From positions 102,161,897 to 102,221,896 of the forward strand of contig NC_081407.1 of NCBI RefSeq assembly GCF_030272615.1: a DNA stretch of 60,000 bases, written 5' to 3'. Origin of the DNA: Cryptomeria japonica (Eukaryota; Streptophyta; Pinopsida; Cupressales; Cupressaceae). This document shows positions 44,690-56,816 of the stretch, piece after piece (the stretch's first letter is position 1; every line of letters starts with the position of its first letter). The translations under genes were made by a program, and so were the position numbers. A model generated the notes under the pieces. It made no database searches and was not told the origin of the DNA. It saw nothing but the letters and a program-made list of their open reading frames with translations.

Positions 44690-45235
44690 TATATTCATGT
44701 AATTTAGGCATGGTGGTTGTGTCTGCATTATCAGAGTGGTGTATGTGCCAATAAGAGAATTCATATTTTGGTGTGGTGTATTGAGAAGAGAGTGTTTAAG
44801 TACAGAAAAAATATGCTTAACTAGGATTGTCATCATGTGTTTGGAGATGCTATTCTTTCAGTTCATCTTAGCTAGATTGTAGTCTGAATATTATTGTAAG
44901 GTAGTGAACCTTCCTTGAGGGTTGTATCCTTCTGGGTCATCATATTTTGAGTAGTGAGCTCTAGGAAGTGTGCGTGAATGCATGTGCATTCCCCATTGTA
45001 ATATTTACACATACTACTATAGAGTATCATCTTATTATGGGTAGGTTCTCGCCATGGTTTTTCCCTTAACTAGGTTTTCTACATCAAAAATATTTGTGTT
45101 GTGTGTGTTTTTATTATTATTTTTATCTTTATTCTTGTTGTAGTTGATCAGATCTGAAATTGTGCTCAAATTGTTTAATCTAGTGAAAACTGATTCACCC
45201 CCCCTCTCAGTTTTCTTTCATTATTGTTGCCAACA
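44690..45235 (+). repeat. Copia LTR B, partial, adjoining the primer-binding site
   Basis: Resembles 44220-44689 (gattgtagtct..., gagctctagg, catgtgca, ggtttttccctt) and ends gccaaca before the primer-binding site. It appears to be a second, truncated LTR or an internal duplication. Confidence 0.5.
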
Positions 45236-45237
45236 AT

Positions 45238-45250
45238 TGGTATCAGAGCC
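45238..45250 (+). other. Primer-binding site of the copia element
   Basis: tggtatcagagcc, complementary to the 3' end of initiator tRNA-Met, the standard primer of plant Ty1/copia elements. Confidence 0.85.
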
Positions 45251-45292
45251 AAGTTCTCTGGAAGAATCTTAACCACTTGAGGAGATCTGGGA

Positions 45293-46260
45293 TGGCAACC
45301 TGTGTTCAAGAAAGAGATTTGATTAAAACAATTACACTATATGGAAGGATCAGATGGAGTGTCATTTGAAGTTTTTTGGAGAATATTATTGGAAGATTAC
45401 AAAGAAAGCCTACATTGTTCCTCAGAATGGTTTGATTACTATTGTTGAGATCAAGGATACCTAACATAACATAAGATCTAAGGAAGCATTGTTGAGTGCC
45501 TTGACCGATTCAGAGATGACTAATGTGATGGGACTTCAGACTGCACATGAGATATAGGAGAAGTTAGAGACCTTGTATGAAGGAGATAAACATGTCAAAG
45601 TTGCTAAGTTGTAGAGTTTGAAAGGAAAGTATGAGATGTTGAAGATGGGAGATGATGAGAACATATGAACCTTTATGGCTAAGGTGAATGAACTTATCAT
45701 GAACATCAGATGTGTCGGTGGAACTCTTGAGGAAGATGAGATTGTTGCTAAAGTGTTGAGATCTAGTTTGACTCCTCCTTACAAATCTAAAGTTGCTTCT
45801 ATTGATAAGATCTGGACTGTGACTACTATGGAAAGAGACATGTTGGTTGGTGAACTTGCTACTTTTGAGTTAAGTGAATTTGAAGAATCACATGGTAAAT
45901 TTGATACCATATTTAAAGCCTATGTATCTGGAAAGCAGAAGTATGATCTGAGAGAGAGTTCATCTAGGGTTTCAAGATATGAAAGAGAAATGAGATAGAT
46001 GGAAGAATAGGAAAAAGAGTTGGATGATATTGAAGAACTTATTACTCAAAGATTGCCCAAGGGAGCCAGTAAGTATGATGGAAAGTTACCTTTGAAATGT
46101 TTCTCTTGTAATAAGATAGGACATTTTTCTTCTGTGTGTCCTTAAAGAATGTCAAGATATGGTAATCATGATAAATTTGATAAGAATGATAGGTATGAGA
46201 GACATGGTAAGTATGACAAGTCTCATAAACCTAACCAAAAGTACAAATATTTATGCTTTT
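45293..46260 (+). pseudogene. gag: Copia gag, broken
   Basis: A plant copia gag (UBN2-type) region with an open part at 45675-45998 (VNELIMNIRCVGGTLEEDEIVAKVLRSL-like, LTPPYK). The CCHC knuckle CFSCNKIGHFSSVC is at 46098-46139 (C-x2-C-x4-H-x4-C, complete). Several stops, for example at 45558-45620, 45662 and 45996. Confidence 0.8.
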
Positions 46261-46314
46261 GATGGTGTGACAGATGAAGAATCAGTGAATTCATAAGATG
46301 AATTTGTATTTATT

Positions 46315-47620
46315 GCTATCAAGGATGATGATTTGGTACCAGTGAATTCTACAAGATGCATTTTTGAGGAGAAAGCTTTGGTTTCTAAGATTGAAAAGAA
46401 AGATGAATGGGTAATTGATAGTGGTTTTTCACATCATATGATAGGTGATAAAAGAAAATTTATGAATATGCACAAGTATAATGATGGTATAGTGAGATTG
46501 GGTGATGATAAAGCTTTTGTGATTTGTGGTAGAGGTTCTATTTATTTTGATAGTTGGATAGATGGTTGATAATGGATATGATTTGCAATTCAAGATTGGT
46601 AAATTCAAGATTTTGAATGTCTCAAGTATAGAGATTGAATCAAGGACTAAGACTAAACATAATATTTGATTTCTTAGATAGATGAAAGTTGGTTGTGGCA
46701 TAGGAGGATGTGTCATTTTAATTTTGACTACATGATTAAGATAATTTCTACTCAAGGTGTTAGAGATTTGCCTAAAATTGTGAAACCTTCTAATCTAGTA
46801 TGTAAAGAATGCCAGTTAGGAAAGAAAACAAGAACTTCATTTAAGAGCAAGTAGTATACATCTAATCAATTATTAGATCTTATGCATACTGATTTGTGTA
46901 GTCCTACAAGAGTGAGAAGTGTGCAAGGTGATAGATATTTCATGTTGTTGATTGATGACTACTCTAGAATGATGTGGGTTACTTTTCTAAGGGATAAATC
47001 AGAAGCACTAGAGAAATGCAAGATATTTGAAGCATCTAAAGTGGAGACAGAGGCAAGGTTGAAGTTCAAATGTCTAAGAACTGACAGAGGAGGAGAACTC
47101 ACATCTAGTGAGTTTGATTCATTTTGTGAAAGAAATGGAATTAGAAGACAGTTATCCGCTCCTAAAACCCCACAATAGAATGAACTTGTTGAAATGAAGA
47201 ACATAACTATTTTGGATGTTGCTAGGACTATGTTGATTGAAGGAGATGTTGCAAAGACCTTTTGGAGAGAATTTATTAGCATTGTTATTTACACATTCAA
47301 CCGGGTGCATATAAAACGTGATTTCGGTTAGACTCCTTTTGAGTAATGGTTTGATCATGTTCTTATTGTTAGATATTATAGAGTTTTTGGAAGAAAATGT
47401 TATATAAAAAGTGATGAGGATATAGGAAAGTTTGATGCAATTTGTGATGAAGAAATCTTCTTGGATTATTCTACTAGAAAAGGCTTACTGGTGTTACAAT
47501 AAGAGGTTGAAGACGATAGTGGAAAGTGAAAATGTGAAGGTAGATGAATACCATGGAAAGAAGATCAGAGCATGCAGATATGAGTTTGATGATCATGATA
47601 TTGTTTCAAAGCAAGTGTAG
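46315..47620 (+). pseudogene. Copia protease and integrase, broken
   Basis: The protease motif WVIDSGFSHHM keeps D-S-G at 46417-46425. The integrase zinc site (H...CKECQLGK, about 46690-46820) is followed by the core with MHTDLCSP, LLIDDYSRMMWV, LRTDRGGEL (about 47078) and the LVEMKN Glu region. Stops at 46567, 46855, 47176, 47328 and later. Beyond 47200 the frame shifts. Confidence 0.8.
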
Positions 47621-47759
47621 ACTAAGAACCTAAATCAGAATGCTCCTATAGAGATATTAATCTGGATATTTATGTTGTCAATGAAGAAGTTTAGGAACTT
47701 GAGAATTAGAATAATTAGAAAACTCTGAGGTATCTAAAATTAAATCATTCAGAGAATCA

Positions 47760-48378
47760 GATTATTGGTGACAAAAGCAAAGGTGTGATGGCTAGGAGAA
47801 GGATTGCTACTGAAGAAATATGCTTGATTTCCAAGATTGAACCTAAAGATGTTGTTGAAGCTTGTAAGGATGAGAATTGGATAAAAGATATGGAAAAAGA
47901 GTTGAATCAGATTGAGAAGTATAACACATTGGAACTTGTTCCGAGACCTAAAGACAAAAATGTGATTGGTACAAAATGGGTGTTTTGGAATAAATTGTAT
48001 GAAGCTGGTGAAGTGGTAAGAAACAAAGCAAGATTGGTATGTAAAATATGCTCTCAGATGGAAGGGATTTATTGTGAGGAGACTTTTTCTCCAATAGCTA
48101 GAATTGAAGCTATTAGATTACATCTTGCATATGCTTCTTATAAGAATTTCAAGGTATATTATATGGATGTCAAGTCAACCTTTCTGAATGGAGATTTGGA
48201 AGAGGAAGTCTACATTGTGCAACTGGATAGATTTTCATTATCAAATCAAGGAGACATGGTATGCAGATTGAAGAAAGAATTATATGGACTTAAACAAGCC
48301 CCTACACCTTGGTATGCTGGATTCAACAAGTATTTGATGAATTTGGGATTTTGTAAAGGTGTTGTTGATAGTAACTTA
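47760..48378 (+). pseudogene. Copia reverse transcriptase, 5' part
   Basis: Open from 47785. It shows the usual copia landmarks NVIGTKWVF, KARLVCK, ETFSPIARIEAIRL, VYYMDVKSTFLNG, LKKELYGLKQAPTPWY and GVVDSNL. It stops being reverse transcriptase exactly at the insertion (48379). Confidence 0.85.
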
Positions 48379-50990
48379 TGTTGGCATTAGATTGTCATTA
48401 CTGTCAAGAATTGAGAAAATGTAGTAGAGAGATCAGAAAAGATGCAGTGGAGAGTTCAGATTGACAGGTTGGCAAAAGTGTTGTTGCAGTATCGTATACC
48501 ACACTGTGTTATATACACAAGGAGATACAGGAGGATTGTATGAATCATGTCATTGGGGAATGAAAATGGACAAGGACATAGGCAATTGTGTTGGAAATAT
48601 ATTGTGAAATCTAGTCTGACTCTGAAGAAGTTAGTTGCTTTTGTTAATAACATGCTATGTTAGTCAATGCAGTTAGAGTGAGTATCAGTCATAGTTGTCA
48701 ATAACATGCAGATTATCACTAACACTATCTTGGGTCAACTCTCTACATTGACCAAAGGATGATATGAAAAAATGACAAGGATATCAATAACATGATGATT
48801 ATGTGACCACTCATATCCCATAGCATGAATGATTGAAGATAGGGACCATGCAGGATCACAGTGCATTGTGGCAGATGATGTCAATAACATGATGGTTATG
48901 TGACCTCGGCTATCCCACAACAAGAAACACCTAAGGAAAAACCTCAGTGGGCTAGTCGCTAAAGTGTGATGGAGATGTCAATAACACATAGGTTATGCTG
49001 CTTGGTTTATCCTGTGACATGTTATACAAGGTAAGATAACCTTGCGGGGATAATATGAAGTTAGAAGTGTGAGATTATCTCATTATCCCATGGCATTTTA
49101 TTCACTATTAGATAACCTTGCAGGATAACACTTAAGTGAAGCTAACAAGTGAAATCGTGCCTTGAAGAAAACCTTATCCCACATGAGACAAGGATGATGT
49201 TGGTGGGCCCACGGGATAAGAGAATAAAAGGAAGTGAAGGGCTTGCTTATCTCGCATGACCAAGTTGGGATGTGAAGAAGCCTGTGGGATAAGGAAAAGA
49301 GAAGACAAAAGAGAGGAAGACCTTATCTCATGTGGATAAGAGTATAGAGGAAAAGGAAAGGTTTCCTTATCCTGTGCGTCTCCATGAGAAAAAGGAAAGG
49401 GCCAAGGGACAAGAAGATTCTTGTTAAGGAGAAAGACAAAGCTTATCCCGTAAGGCAAAACTATGTTAAGGAATATAGTGTGGGACAAGAATAGGCAAGG
49501 ACACAAAGGATAAATATTATCACGTATATGTTGAGAGACCATGCTAATGAGTTAAGGGCTAACAAACAGGAGGAATGCTTCTTGAGAATAACATAAGTCT
49601 TATCCCACGTGGGATAAGAGACTATGCTAATATGGTGTGGGCTAACAAAGGAGGAAGGATTCTTGAAGCTTATCTCATGAGGCGTATAACATGAAGATCA
49701 GCCACAGTATGAAGAGATCGATAGTCCACTTGGGTGTTGACCAACCTTGACCCAACAACGTGGCATGTATGGAGAAAATCTAAGGACACCTGTCGAAATG
49801 ATAAAAGGGTATTCTATTGAAAAAGTTGAAGATTGTGATCGACTTTGTAGCCATGTCTGAAATTTGATAGACTTAGAGGTTCATGTGCATGATTAAATAG
49901 GACTGACCAAGTGACTTGGACACTGAATAAGAAAATGTCTGCATGTCGATAGGCAAACTAATCAACATGGTGGAAAACCAACTTTGATCAAATGATCTAG
50001 ATAAAGGAAATGTAAACATATGGCACCCTGGTTGATCGAAGAAGAAATATAATACACAAAATTCGATGATAGTGGATCTTAGTGTAGTAGTTGTCAAACT
50101 TTTCAAAGATAATTAAAGATGCATTAATGGCCATCAATCTGCAGATGGTTGTTGGGCTCGAGGAAACCAACAAAGGCAAAATCAAATCAGCTCCTCGACA
50201 GATCAAGCTTGCTAAAAATAGAAACTTAGTACAAAGAATGATTAGAAGAAAGATTGGATACATTTAATATAGGCAACAAGTATGAGATCACATTTAGGAT
50301 AGAGGATAAAATCTCCAGAGTTGCACACCTCCAAGACAACTAAATAAAATAAAATATTCAAGACTATAGTATAAGAAAGATATGATACATACAGAGTGCT
50401 AAAGATAGTGGTTGTTGTTGTGGTGAAGTTTAGAGAGTGTTTTGTTCATGAGAGAGAGAAAGAGTGTGTTTCAGCTAAGAGAAAATAGAGCAAGAACAAA
50501 GCATGGTCTAAGGGTAACGTTGTAGTAGGGAGATGAAGATAACTAGATAGAGGAAGGAGGAGAAACAAAGGAAAAATTTTAGTAGGTAGAGAAAGTCAAT
50601 CATGATATGAGAATTTTGTAAGTGTTACAAAACTCATCTGTCACAACACTTTATCATTGCATTGTAACAATCACTATAAATATTTGAGTGGGTTCTTAGA
50701 GTAGGGGTAGGTGGTCATAAAATCAGGGGTTTTTGCTCCTTAGGTTGGTGCCCTAAACATTGTAAACTGTTATTTACTTTAAGGTTGGATTGGAACAATA
50801 GACTCCAATAGCTATTCTCATTGATGTTTTTACCATATTGGGTTTTTCTCATACATCTGGTGTTATGTGATGTGCACTTGTGTGTGTGTGTTTTTATGTT
50901 TGCATTACATCCTTAAAATCTGCACATTAAACTTAATTTTTTGAAATACACTGATTTATCCCCCCTCTCAGTGTCTATTTGTGTTCTTCA
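48379..50990 (+). mobile_element. Solo LTR of 2.6 kb, copia type, with perfect TSD
   Basis: Begins tgttggcattag and ends gtgttcttca, flanked by actta at 48374-48378 and 50991-50995. The last part (cccccctctcagtgtct) is like the LTR ends of the surrounding copia element. No coding domain inside. Removing it restores the reverse transcriptase frame (VDSNL|YF). It contains degenerate repeats around the phrase cttatcccacatg (48900-49700). Confidence 0.82.
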
Positions 50991-50995
50991 ACTTA

Positions 50996-51993
50996 TACTT
51001 TTAAGTTGATAATGATAACATGTTGATTGTTGAACTATTTATTGATGACATTATTTTTGGAGGAGATGATGATTTGAGTATGAAGTTTGTTGGTGATATG
51101 TAAAATGAATTTGATATGTCTATGATAGGTGAGTTGAAATTCTTCTTAGGATTATAGATTACACAGATTGTTAAAGATATTTTCATTTCTCAATCTAGGT
51201 ATGTGAAGGAATTGTTGAAGAAGTTTGGGTTAGATGACTCCAAGCCTATTGGAAATCCTATGGTAACCGGATGCAAGTTATCTAAGCAAGATGAATCTCT
51301 GAAAGTTAATCAAACCTTGTATAGATCTATGGTTGTTGGATTGTTGTACCTGACTCAGACTAGAGACTAGATATTATGCATGTTGTTTATCTTTATGCAA
51401 TATTTCAAGCAGATCCAAAGAGGAATCATGTTATTGTTGTGAAGTTGATTTTTAGATACTTGAAAGGGACTGTTGATTATGGTTTGTGGTATCTAAAGAA
51501 TGATGATTTCATGTTATTTTCTTATACTGATGCTAATTGAGCAAGTGATGTTGATGACCCAAAGGGAAATACCAGTGGAGGTTTCTTTTTGGGGAAGAAG
51601 TTGGTTTCATGGGTGTGTAAGAAACAAGATGTTATATATCTATCTACTATTGAAGCTGAATACATTGTTGTTGCTAGAAACTATACTTGGGTAGTTTAGA
51701 TGAAGCAGATGTTGAAGGACATTAGAGTTGTTTATGATGAGCCTATGGTTATATATTGTGATGATTCAAGTGTTATTAATATTTTCAGTAATTTGATACT
51801 CCACTCTAAAACAAAATATATATCAATTAAGTATCACTTCTTGAGGGAGAAGGTCAGTGAGGAAGAAGTCAAATTAGAGTATGAATCTACAAAGGATGAG
51901 ATTGTAGATATTTTTACTAAATCTTTTATTGCAGATACATTTTTATATTTGAGAGACAAGTTAGGGGTCTCTACACCTCCTGACGAGAACTAG
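50996..51993 (+). pseudogene. Copia reverse transcriptase 3' part and RNase H
   Basis: Continues from 48378 with VDNDNMLIVELFIDDIIFGG (catalytic DD at 51044-51049), then GELKFFLGL, VKELLKKFGL, SMVVGLLYLTQTRD and RNase H ending in DIFTKSF and LRDKLGV (stop at 51991-51993). Several stops and two frame changes, notably between 51370 and 51700. Confidence 0.82.
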
Positions 51994-52349
51994 ATGTATT
52001 GAGATGCATCAATCTGGTGGACTTCACACTCTTATATTCTTATCCAAGTTGATGAGTTGATGTTTCTACTCAGTGGAGGTAGTTAACTACGTATGTTCAG
52101 TATGTGAGTTTATCCTAAGGGGGAGAGATTTTCCTTCTTAGAGGGAGAGATTTTCCTTCTTAGAGGGAGAGATGCATGCCTTATATCTTTTGGCATTGCT
52201 ATCAAAGGGGGAGAGAAGCATATGAAAAATTGCCTTATCTTGGAAGCTTTGTGTGCATGGTCTTAGGGGGAGATTGTCGGTGTTAATTTATTCCTTTGCA
52301 TTGATTATTTTTCACATTCATGTGTTTCCATAAATTCCAAAGGGATAGA
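51994..52349 (+). other. 3' non-coding end of the copia element
   Basis: Holds multiple purine tracts and a 24-bp tandem duplication (ttttccttcttagagggaga) at 52120-52170. Ends ttccaaagggatagat, a decayed polypurine tract before the putative LTR start tattgg. Confidence 0.6.
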
Positions 52350-52795
52350 TTATTGGCTATTGCTACTGCTAGGATATGTTATCATTGATCTCAACATATT
52401 TATGTGTTCCTATGTTGCAGAGAGTTGTTCTAGTGATCTGATGATTCCAGTGAGTTGATCTAGTTGGTTTACCTATTTGATATACCGAATCAACTAGAGA
52501 TACTTCATTACATATTGATTTCATGATGTTGTGTAGTTATTTGATTGAGTTGTGGATTCTGATATGAAGATTAGTTTTCAGTGTTCAGTGTTGTAGTGTT
52601 TTGGTGTTTGATCTGTTGTGCTCCAGAATGATTATATCTTGTGTTGTGGATTTGGAAAATTTTTTGGGATGTTCGTGTGTATCTTCAATTCAGATGGTTC
52701 ATGATCTAGTGCTCCACAAGTTATCTTTCTAGTCCGAGTTGTTGTTGTTGAAGTGTTCTTGTGTATCAGTGTGTTCATTAATGAAGATTTGTAAC
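52350..52795 (+). repeat. Candidate 3' LTR remnant of the copia element
   Basis: Begins tattggctattgc (a decayed TGTTGG) and contains atcattgatctcaacat, like catt gatgtcaacac near the start of LTR A. It is truncated where the telomere-like repeats begin. Confidence 0.5.
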
Positions 52796-54560
52796 TCTAA
52801 CCTTTAATACAATTGAACCCTATCCCTAATCATAATTCTCTAATAAACTATATTAAATCCTAACCATAAACCAAAACCAAAATCTACTATAAACTTAGCA
52901 CTAAACCAAATTAAACTCAAACTCTAAACTAAATCAAATGACAACTTGAACTCTAACTCTAAACCAAATTGAACTCTAAGAATAACACTAGACCAAAACA
53001 AACCCTAACTTTAAACCATATTGAACCCTAACTCTAAACCAAATTGAACTCTAAGAATAACACTAGACCAAAAAAAACCCTAACTTTAAACCATATTGAA
53101 CCCTAACACTAAAGAAAAATAAACACTAACTATAAACCTAATTGAATCATAAAACAAATTGAATTATAACCCTAGCATTGAACCAAATAGAACCCTAATA
53201 GTAAATAAAAGTATACCCTAGCCCTAAACCAAACTAAACTTAAATAATAAACCAAATGAAACCATAACACTAACACTAAACCAAATTGGAGCTTAACCCT
53301 AAATGAAATTGAACCCTAATCCTAAACCAAACCAAATAAAATCCTAAACCTAATCTTAAACCAAACCAACCCCAAATATAATTGAGCACTAACTCTAAAC
53401 AGAAATAAATCTAAATCATCAACCAAATGAAACCCTAACTCTAAACCAAACTAAATCTAAATCATTAACCAAATGAAACCCCAACCCTAAACCAAATTGA
53501 ACCCTAATACTAAATACAATTGAATCCTACTAACCATTACCCTAAACCAAATTAAACCCTAACTATAATTGAAATGGAATCCTTAGCCTAACACTAAAAA
53601 ATATTGTACTATAACATTAACGCTAAACCAAATTAAAACCACATGGGCTTCACTAGCTGGGCAATATTATACCATGTGCATTCATATTGGGGGGTTTAAT
53701 ATCCTAAATATGAGGGTAAATATATATTTCCTATTGGTGAAAATAGGGGGGTTTTAATTCAAGCTATGAAAAAATACAATATTTGGTGAAAATATGGAAG
53801 CTTTTAATTTAGATTGTGTATTGGGACTGGGTGAAGAAAAAGGAGTTTAGGGCAATTAGTTTTTAAAATAGGGGGATTCTTTAGTGTGCCATGAACACAC
53901 GTGATATAACTCAAGTTCACTAAGGGAAGCCCCCATGATTAAAACCAAAAATGAAAACTAATTACTAAACCAAAAATTGAACCCTAATCCTAAATACAAT
54001 GTAATCCTAACATTAACTCTAACACTAAACCAAATTTAACCCTAACCCTAAACCAAAATTATCCTTAACCCTAGACCAAAATGAGCCCAAACTCTAAATC
54101 AAGTCAAACCCTAACCCTAAATAAATTGGAATCTTAACCCTATACAAACTTAAACATCACCAATTTGAGGCTTAACCCTAAAATAATTTAAACCTCAAAC
54201 CTATACTAACTTAAACCGTAGATAAATTTAGGCTTAGCCCTAACCAAATTGAACCTGAACCCTAAAATTAAACCAAATTAACAAATAAAATTCTAGTCTT
54301 GATTGAAATTGATCCCTAACCCTAATCTTAATTGAATATTAAAAAAATTAAACCCTTCCCATACAAACACTAGCCTTAAACCAAAATGAACTCTAATTGT
54401 AAACCAAATTAAATGTTAATTGTAAACCTAATTAAACCCTAAGCAAAATTAAACATTAACCTTATACCAAAGTGATACCTAACGCTATACCAAATTGAAC
54501 CTAAGCTTAATACTTCAACAATGATTTTAAAATATCTACTCCCATGTTTAATGAATTTTC
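52796..54560. repeat. Degenerate interstitial telomere-like repeats
   Basis: About 1.45 kb (excluding the MITE) of irregular units built on aaccctaa / accctaaacc followed by aaattgaa, typically 17-30 bp. Most are diverged from the plant telomere motif CCCTAAA. A few scattered units continue to 54840. Blocks of such repeats inside chromosomes are known in conifers. Confidence 0.75.
53641..53937. mobile_element. 297-bp MITE with 9-bp target-site duplication (Mutator-like)
   Basis: Flanked by attaaaacc at 53632-53640 and 53938-53946, a perfect 9-bp duplication, the size made by Mutator-like elements. Ends are acatgggcttcacta and taagggaagcccccatg, short imperfect inverted repeats. No coding capacity. 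Confidence 0.75.
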
Positions 54561-55010
54561 AAGTCACTATCATTATCATTTGTCTTCATGTATACTAAAA
54601 ATATTAATATTGAATTATATAATATTAAATTGAACCTATAATATTATAAACCTTAACACTACTTGAACACTAAATTTCAAAAATATACTACCATGTTTGA
54701 TGAAATTTTAGAATCATTATCATTATCATTTGTCTCGATGCATATAAAATGTCAAACAAAATTAAATCAAACCCTAACAATAAATCAAACTAAACTCTAA
54801 CCCTAAACCTCAAACTAATTAAACCCTAAAACTTATGAAATCACTAATGAGATGAAATCAATTAATACTATCATAAATACTGATCATGGTATAAAATCAA
54901 TAATACTATAATACTAGTATTAATAAAAATAATACAAATTAATTATATAATAATTATTTTAAGATATATATATTATAATTATAATTTCTATATAATAATA
55001 TAATGTTAAC
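54561..55010. other. AT-rich interval, no gene seen
   Basis: Scattered ccctaa units up to 54840, then simple A/T-rich sequence. A short phrase (ctaccatgttt(g/a)atga...tcattatcatttgtct) occurs twice, near 54540 and 54685. Confidence 0.5.
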
Positions 55011-56816
55011 TTAATCATACAATATCGTAAGAAGGATAATAATATTGTGAAAAGGAGCTAGAGGACATCTTTGGAAAATGGGTTTTTTTATAGGGAACTG
55101 TAAGGAGAGGGCTCCATTAATGGCCAATCTAGCATTAACATCAATGAACATCATTCTGACATGGGCACAAAACTTAGGTCCAAACTCCAACCATTGAAGC
55201 ATTTTGAGGATGAATGACCATCTTATATAATTCTAGGCTTTATCAAAATCAAGTTTGATTATTAATGCATCTTGAGCTATTTGTTGAGCTCATTCAACCA
55301 CTTCACAAGAAAGGATCAAGTTGGAAAGAATAAATGCATACCCCAATAAACCAATTTTCTCATGTTTAACTATTTTTTGTGTGATGGGTTTGATTATTTT
55401 GGATAAGGCTTTAGCTATGATCTTATATGAGGTATTGATTAATGTGATAGGTAACCACCCATTCACCCAATCTTCTTGTTTACCCTTGGAAACAAGTTTG
55501 ATAAGGTGTTGATAATTATACCCCATAGGGGTCCAATTTCAATACCTTCAAGTAGACATTGTAGAAATCTTCTCTACTATAACGCCATATTATGTAGTAG
55601 AACTCAATTAGAAGGCCATCCATATCAAAGTTCTTCTCTAAGGCCAAACTATAAATAGCTTCTTCAATCTCTTCCAAGGAAAGATAAAGGTAAATAATTT
55701 TAATGTAATCACGTTGGATTCTACAAGGTATGCAATTTGTTAAATTGTATTGTAGGATGAGAATTAAGGGATTTCTATTAGAATCATTAGTAAACAATTA
55801 TTATAGTGTTCAAAACATATTTTCATGATATCATTTTGGCTGGTCAAAAACAAACCATCAGAAGATTTCATAGAATAATTATGTTCCTTTTTATGCTCAT
55901 ACTACATATATTGGAAGAAAAAATAGGCACTATTATCACCCTTTTCAAACCATTGTAAATAAGTTGTCAATTATGCACCTTTACCCTTGTGGGTAGCTAG
56001 TTTGTCAAGCAAATTTGTATCTTAGGAATTTATTTCTTGTAAAGGATTGTTGTGTGGATTGTTGTCCAATTGCTTCTTGCTTTGAACAATTTGTCCTTTA
56101 ATGGATCTCTCAATTTTTCAATGCTTATCTATCACTTTCCTACTAAATTATCGTATGAAAAGAGTACAACCAGAAATATTTCTTTCCCACTAGAAAATCC
56201 ATCTATCATTTTGAAGTTTAGACTCAACCTTCCAAATGACAAGAACACCATCAATACATTCGTCATTTTGAAGATGCGATATGTTCAATTTATATGCGAG
56301 ATCATTATTAAAGAGTGTCAAATCCATTAGGAGAAAGGGTGGTGAATATATGGAGGTGGTTTGAAAGAGTGGAAGACAACTCAAGATGGATGAGATGTCC
56401 TACCAAAGAATGGGAAATGGCAAAGTTAAAGGAAATATATAATCTATCCAAGAAGCTCATCTTCCAAGAAAATCCTTGAGGACAATTTCTCCAAGTGAAC
56501 CAATAGGGTGTGTGAGATTTCATTGTATACTAATGATGGGATCATAAAAACCTACAAAGTTTTGAGCAAGGGTCTGCACTACAAACTCAACTTGAGGTAA
56601 TCTAGGATGGTTGTCCCAACTAGGGTCAACAAGGTTTTCCACCATGTTGAAATCTCCCCCAAGAACCCATTCTACAGTAGGTAAATGAGTATGTATCCAA
56701 TCCTACAAGGTTCCTTTGTTGGATAAAGAGATGTGTGCATAAATAGAGAAAAATCCAAGAAGTTTAGCTTGTACTAGGGTGGTATCCCACACACAACAAT
56801 TATTTGGATTGGATCT
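55011..56816 (-). pseudogene. LINE (L1-type) remnant: endonuclease and reverse transcriptase fragments
   Basis: Read on the minus strand. The endonuclease part at about 56500-56816 shows WVLGGDFNMVENL (GGDFN is an APE-type catalytic block). Reverse transcriptase follows at 55520-55797 (FDMDGLLIEFYYIIW), 55290-55526 (WLPITLINTSYKIIAKALS) and 55011-55202 (FGPKF..., CPLAPF). Frames shift repeatedly. The sequence ends just after the RGCPLSP-like block, so the YADD catalytic box is missing; the upstream end is cut by an LTR at 56817. Dead remnant. Confidence 0.8.

Larger units (their letters stand above)
45236..52349 (+). mobile_element. Ty1/copia retrotransposon, internal region, decayed
   Basis: Order gag, protease, integrase, reverse transcriptase, RNase H defines Ty1/copia. 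It is preceded by LTR sequence and the initiator Met primer-binding site, and followed by purine tracts and a candidate 3' LTR. Many stops and several frame changes. The reverse transcriptase is interrupted at 48379-50990 by a solo LTR. Confidence 0.88.

Noticed and set aside
49174-50263. Minus-strand open frames of 77-122 codons
   Set aside because: Inside the 2.6-kb solo LTR, over cttatccc repeats; no recognisable domain.
52796-54560. A true telomere end
   Set aside because: The units are too irregular and are flanked on both sides by transposon sequence.
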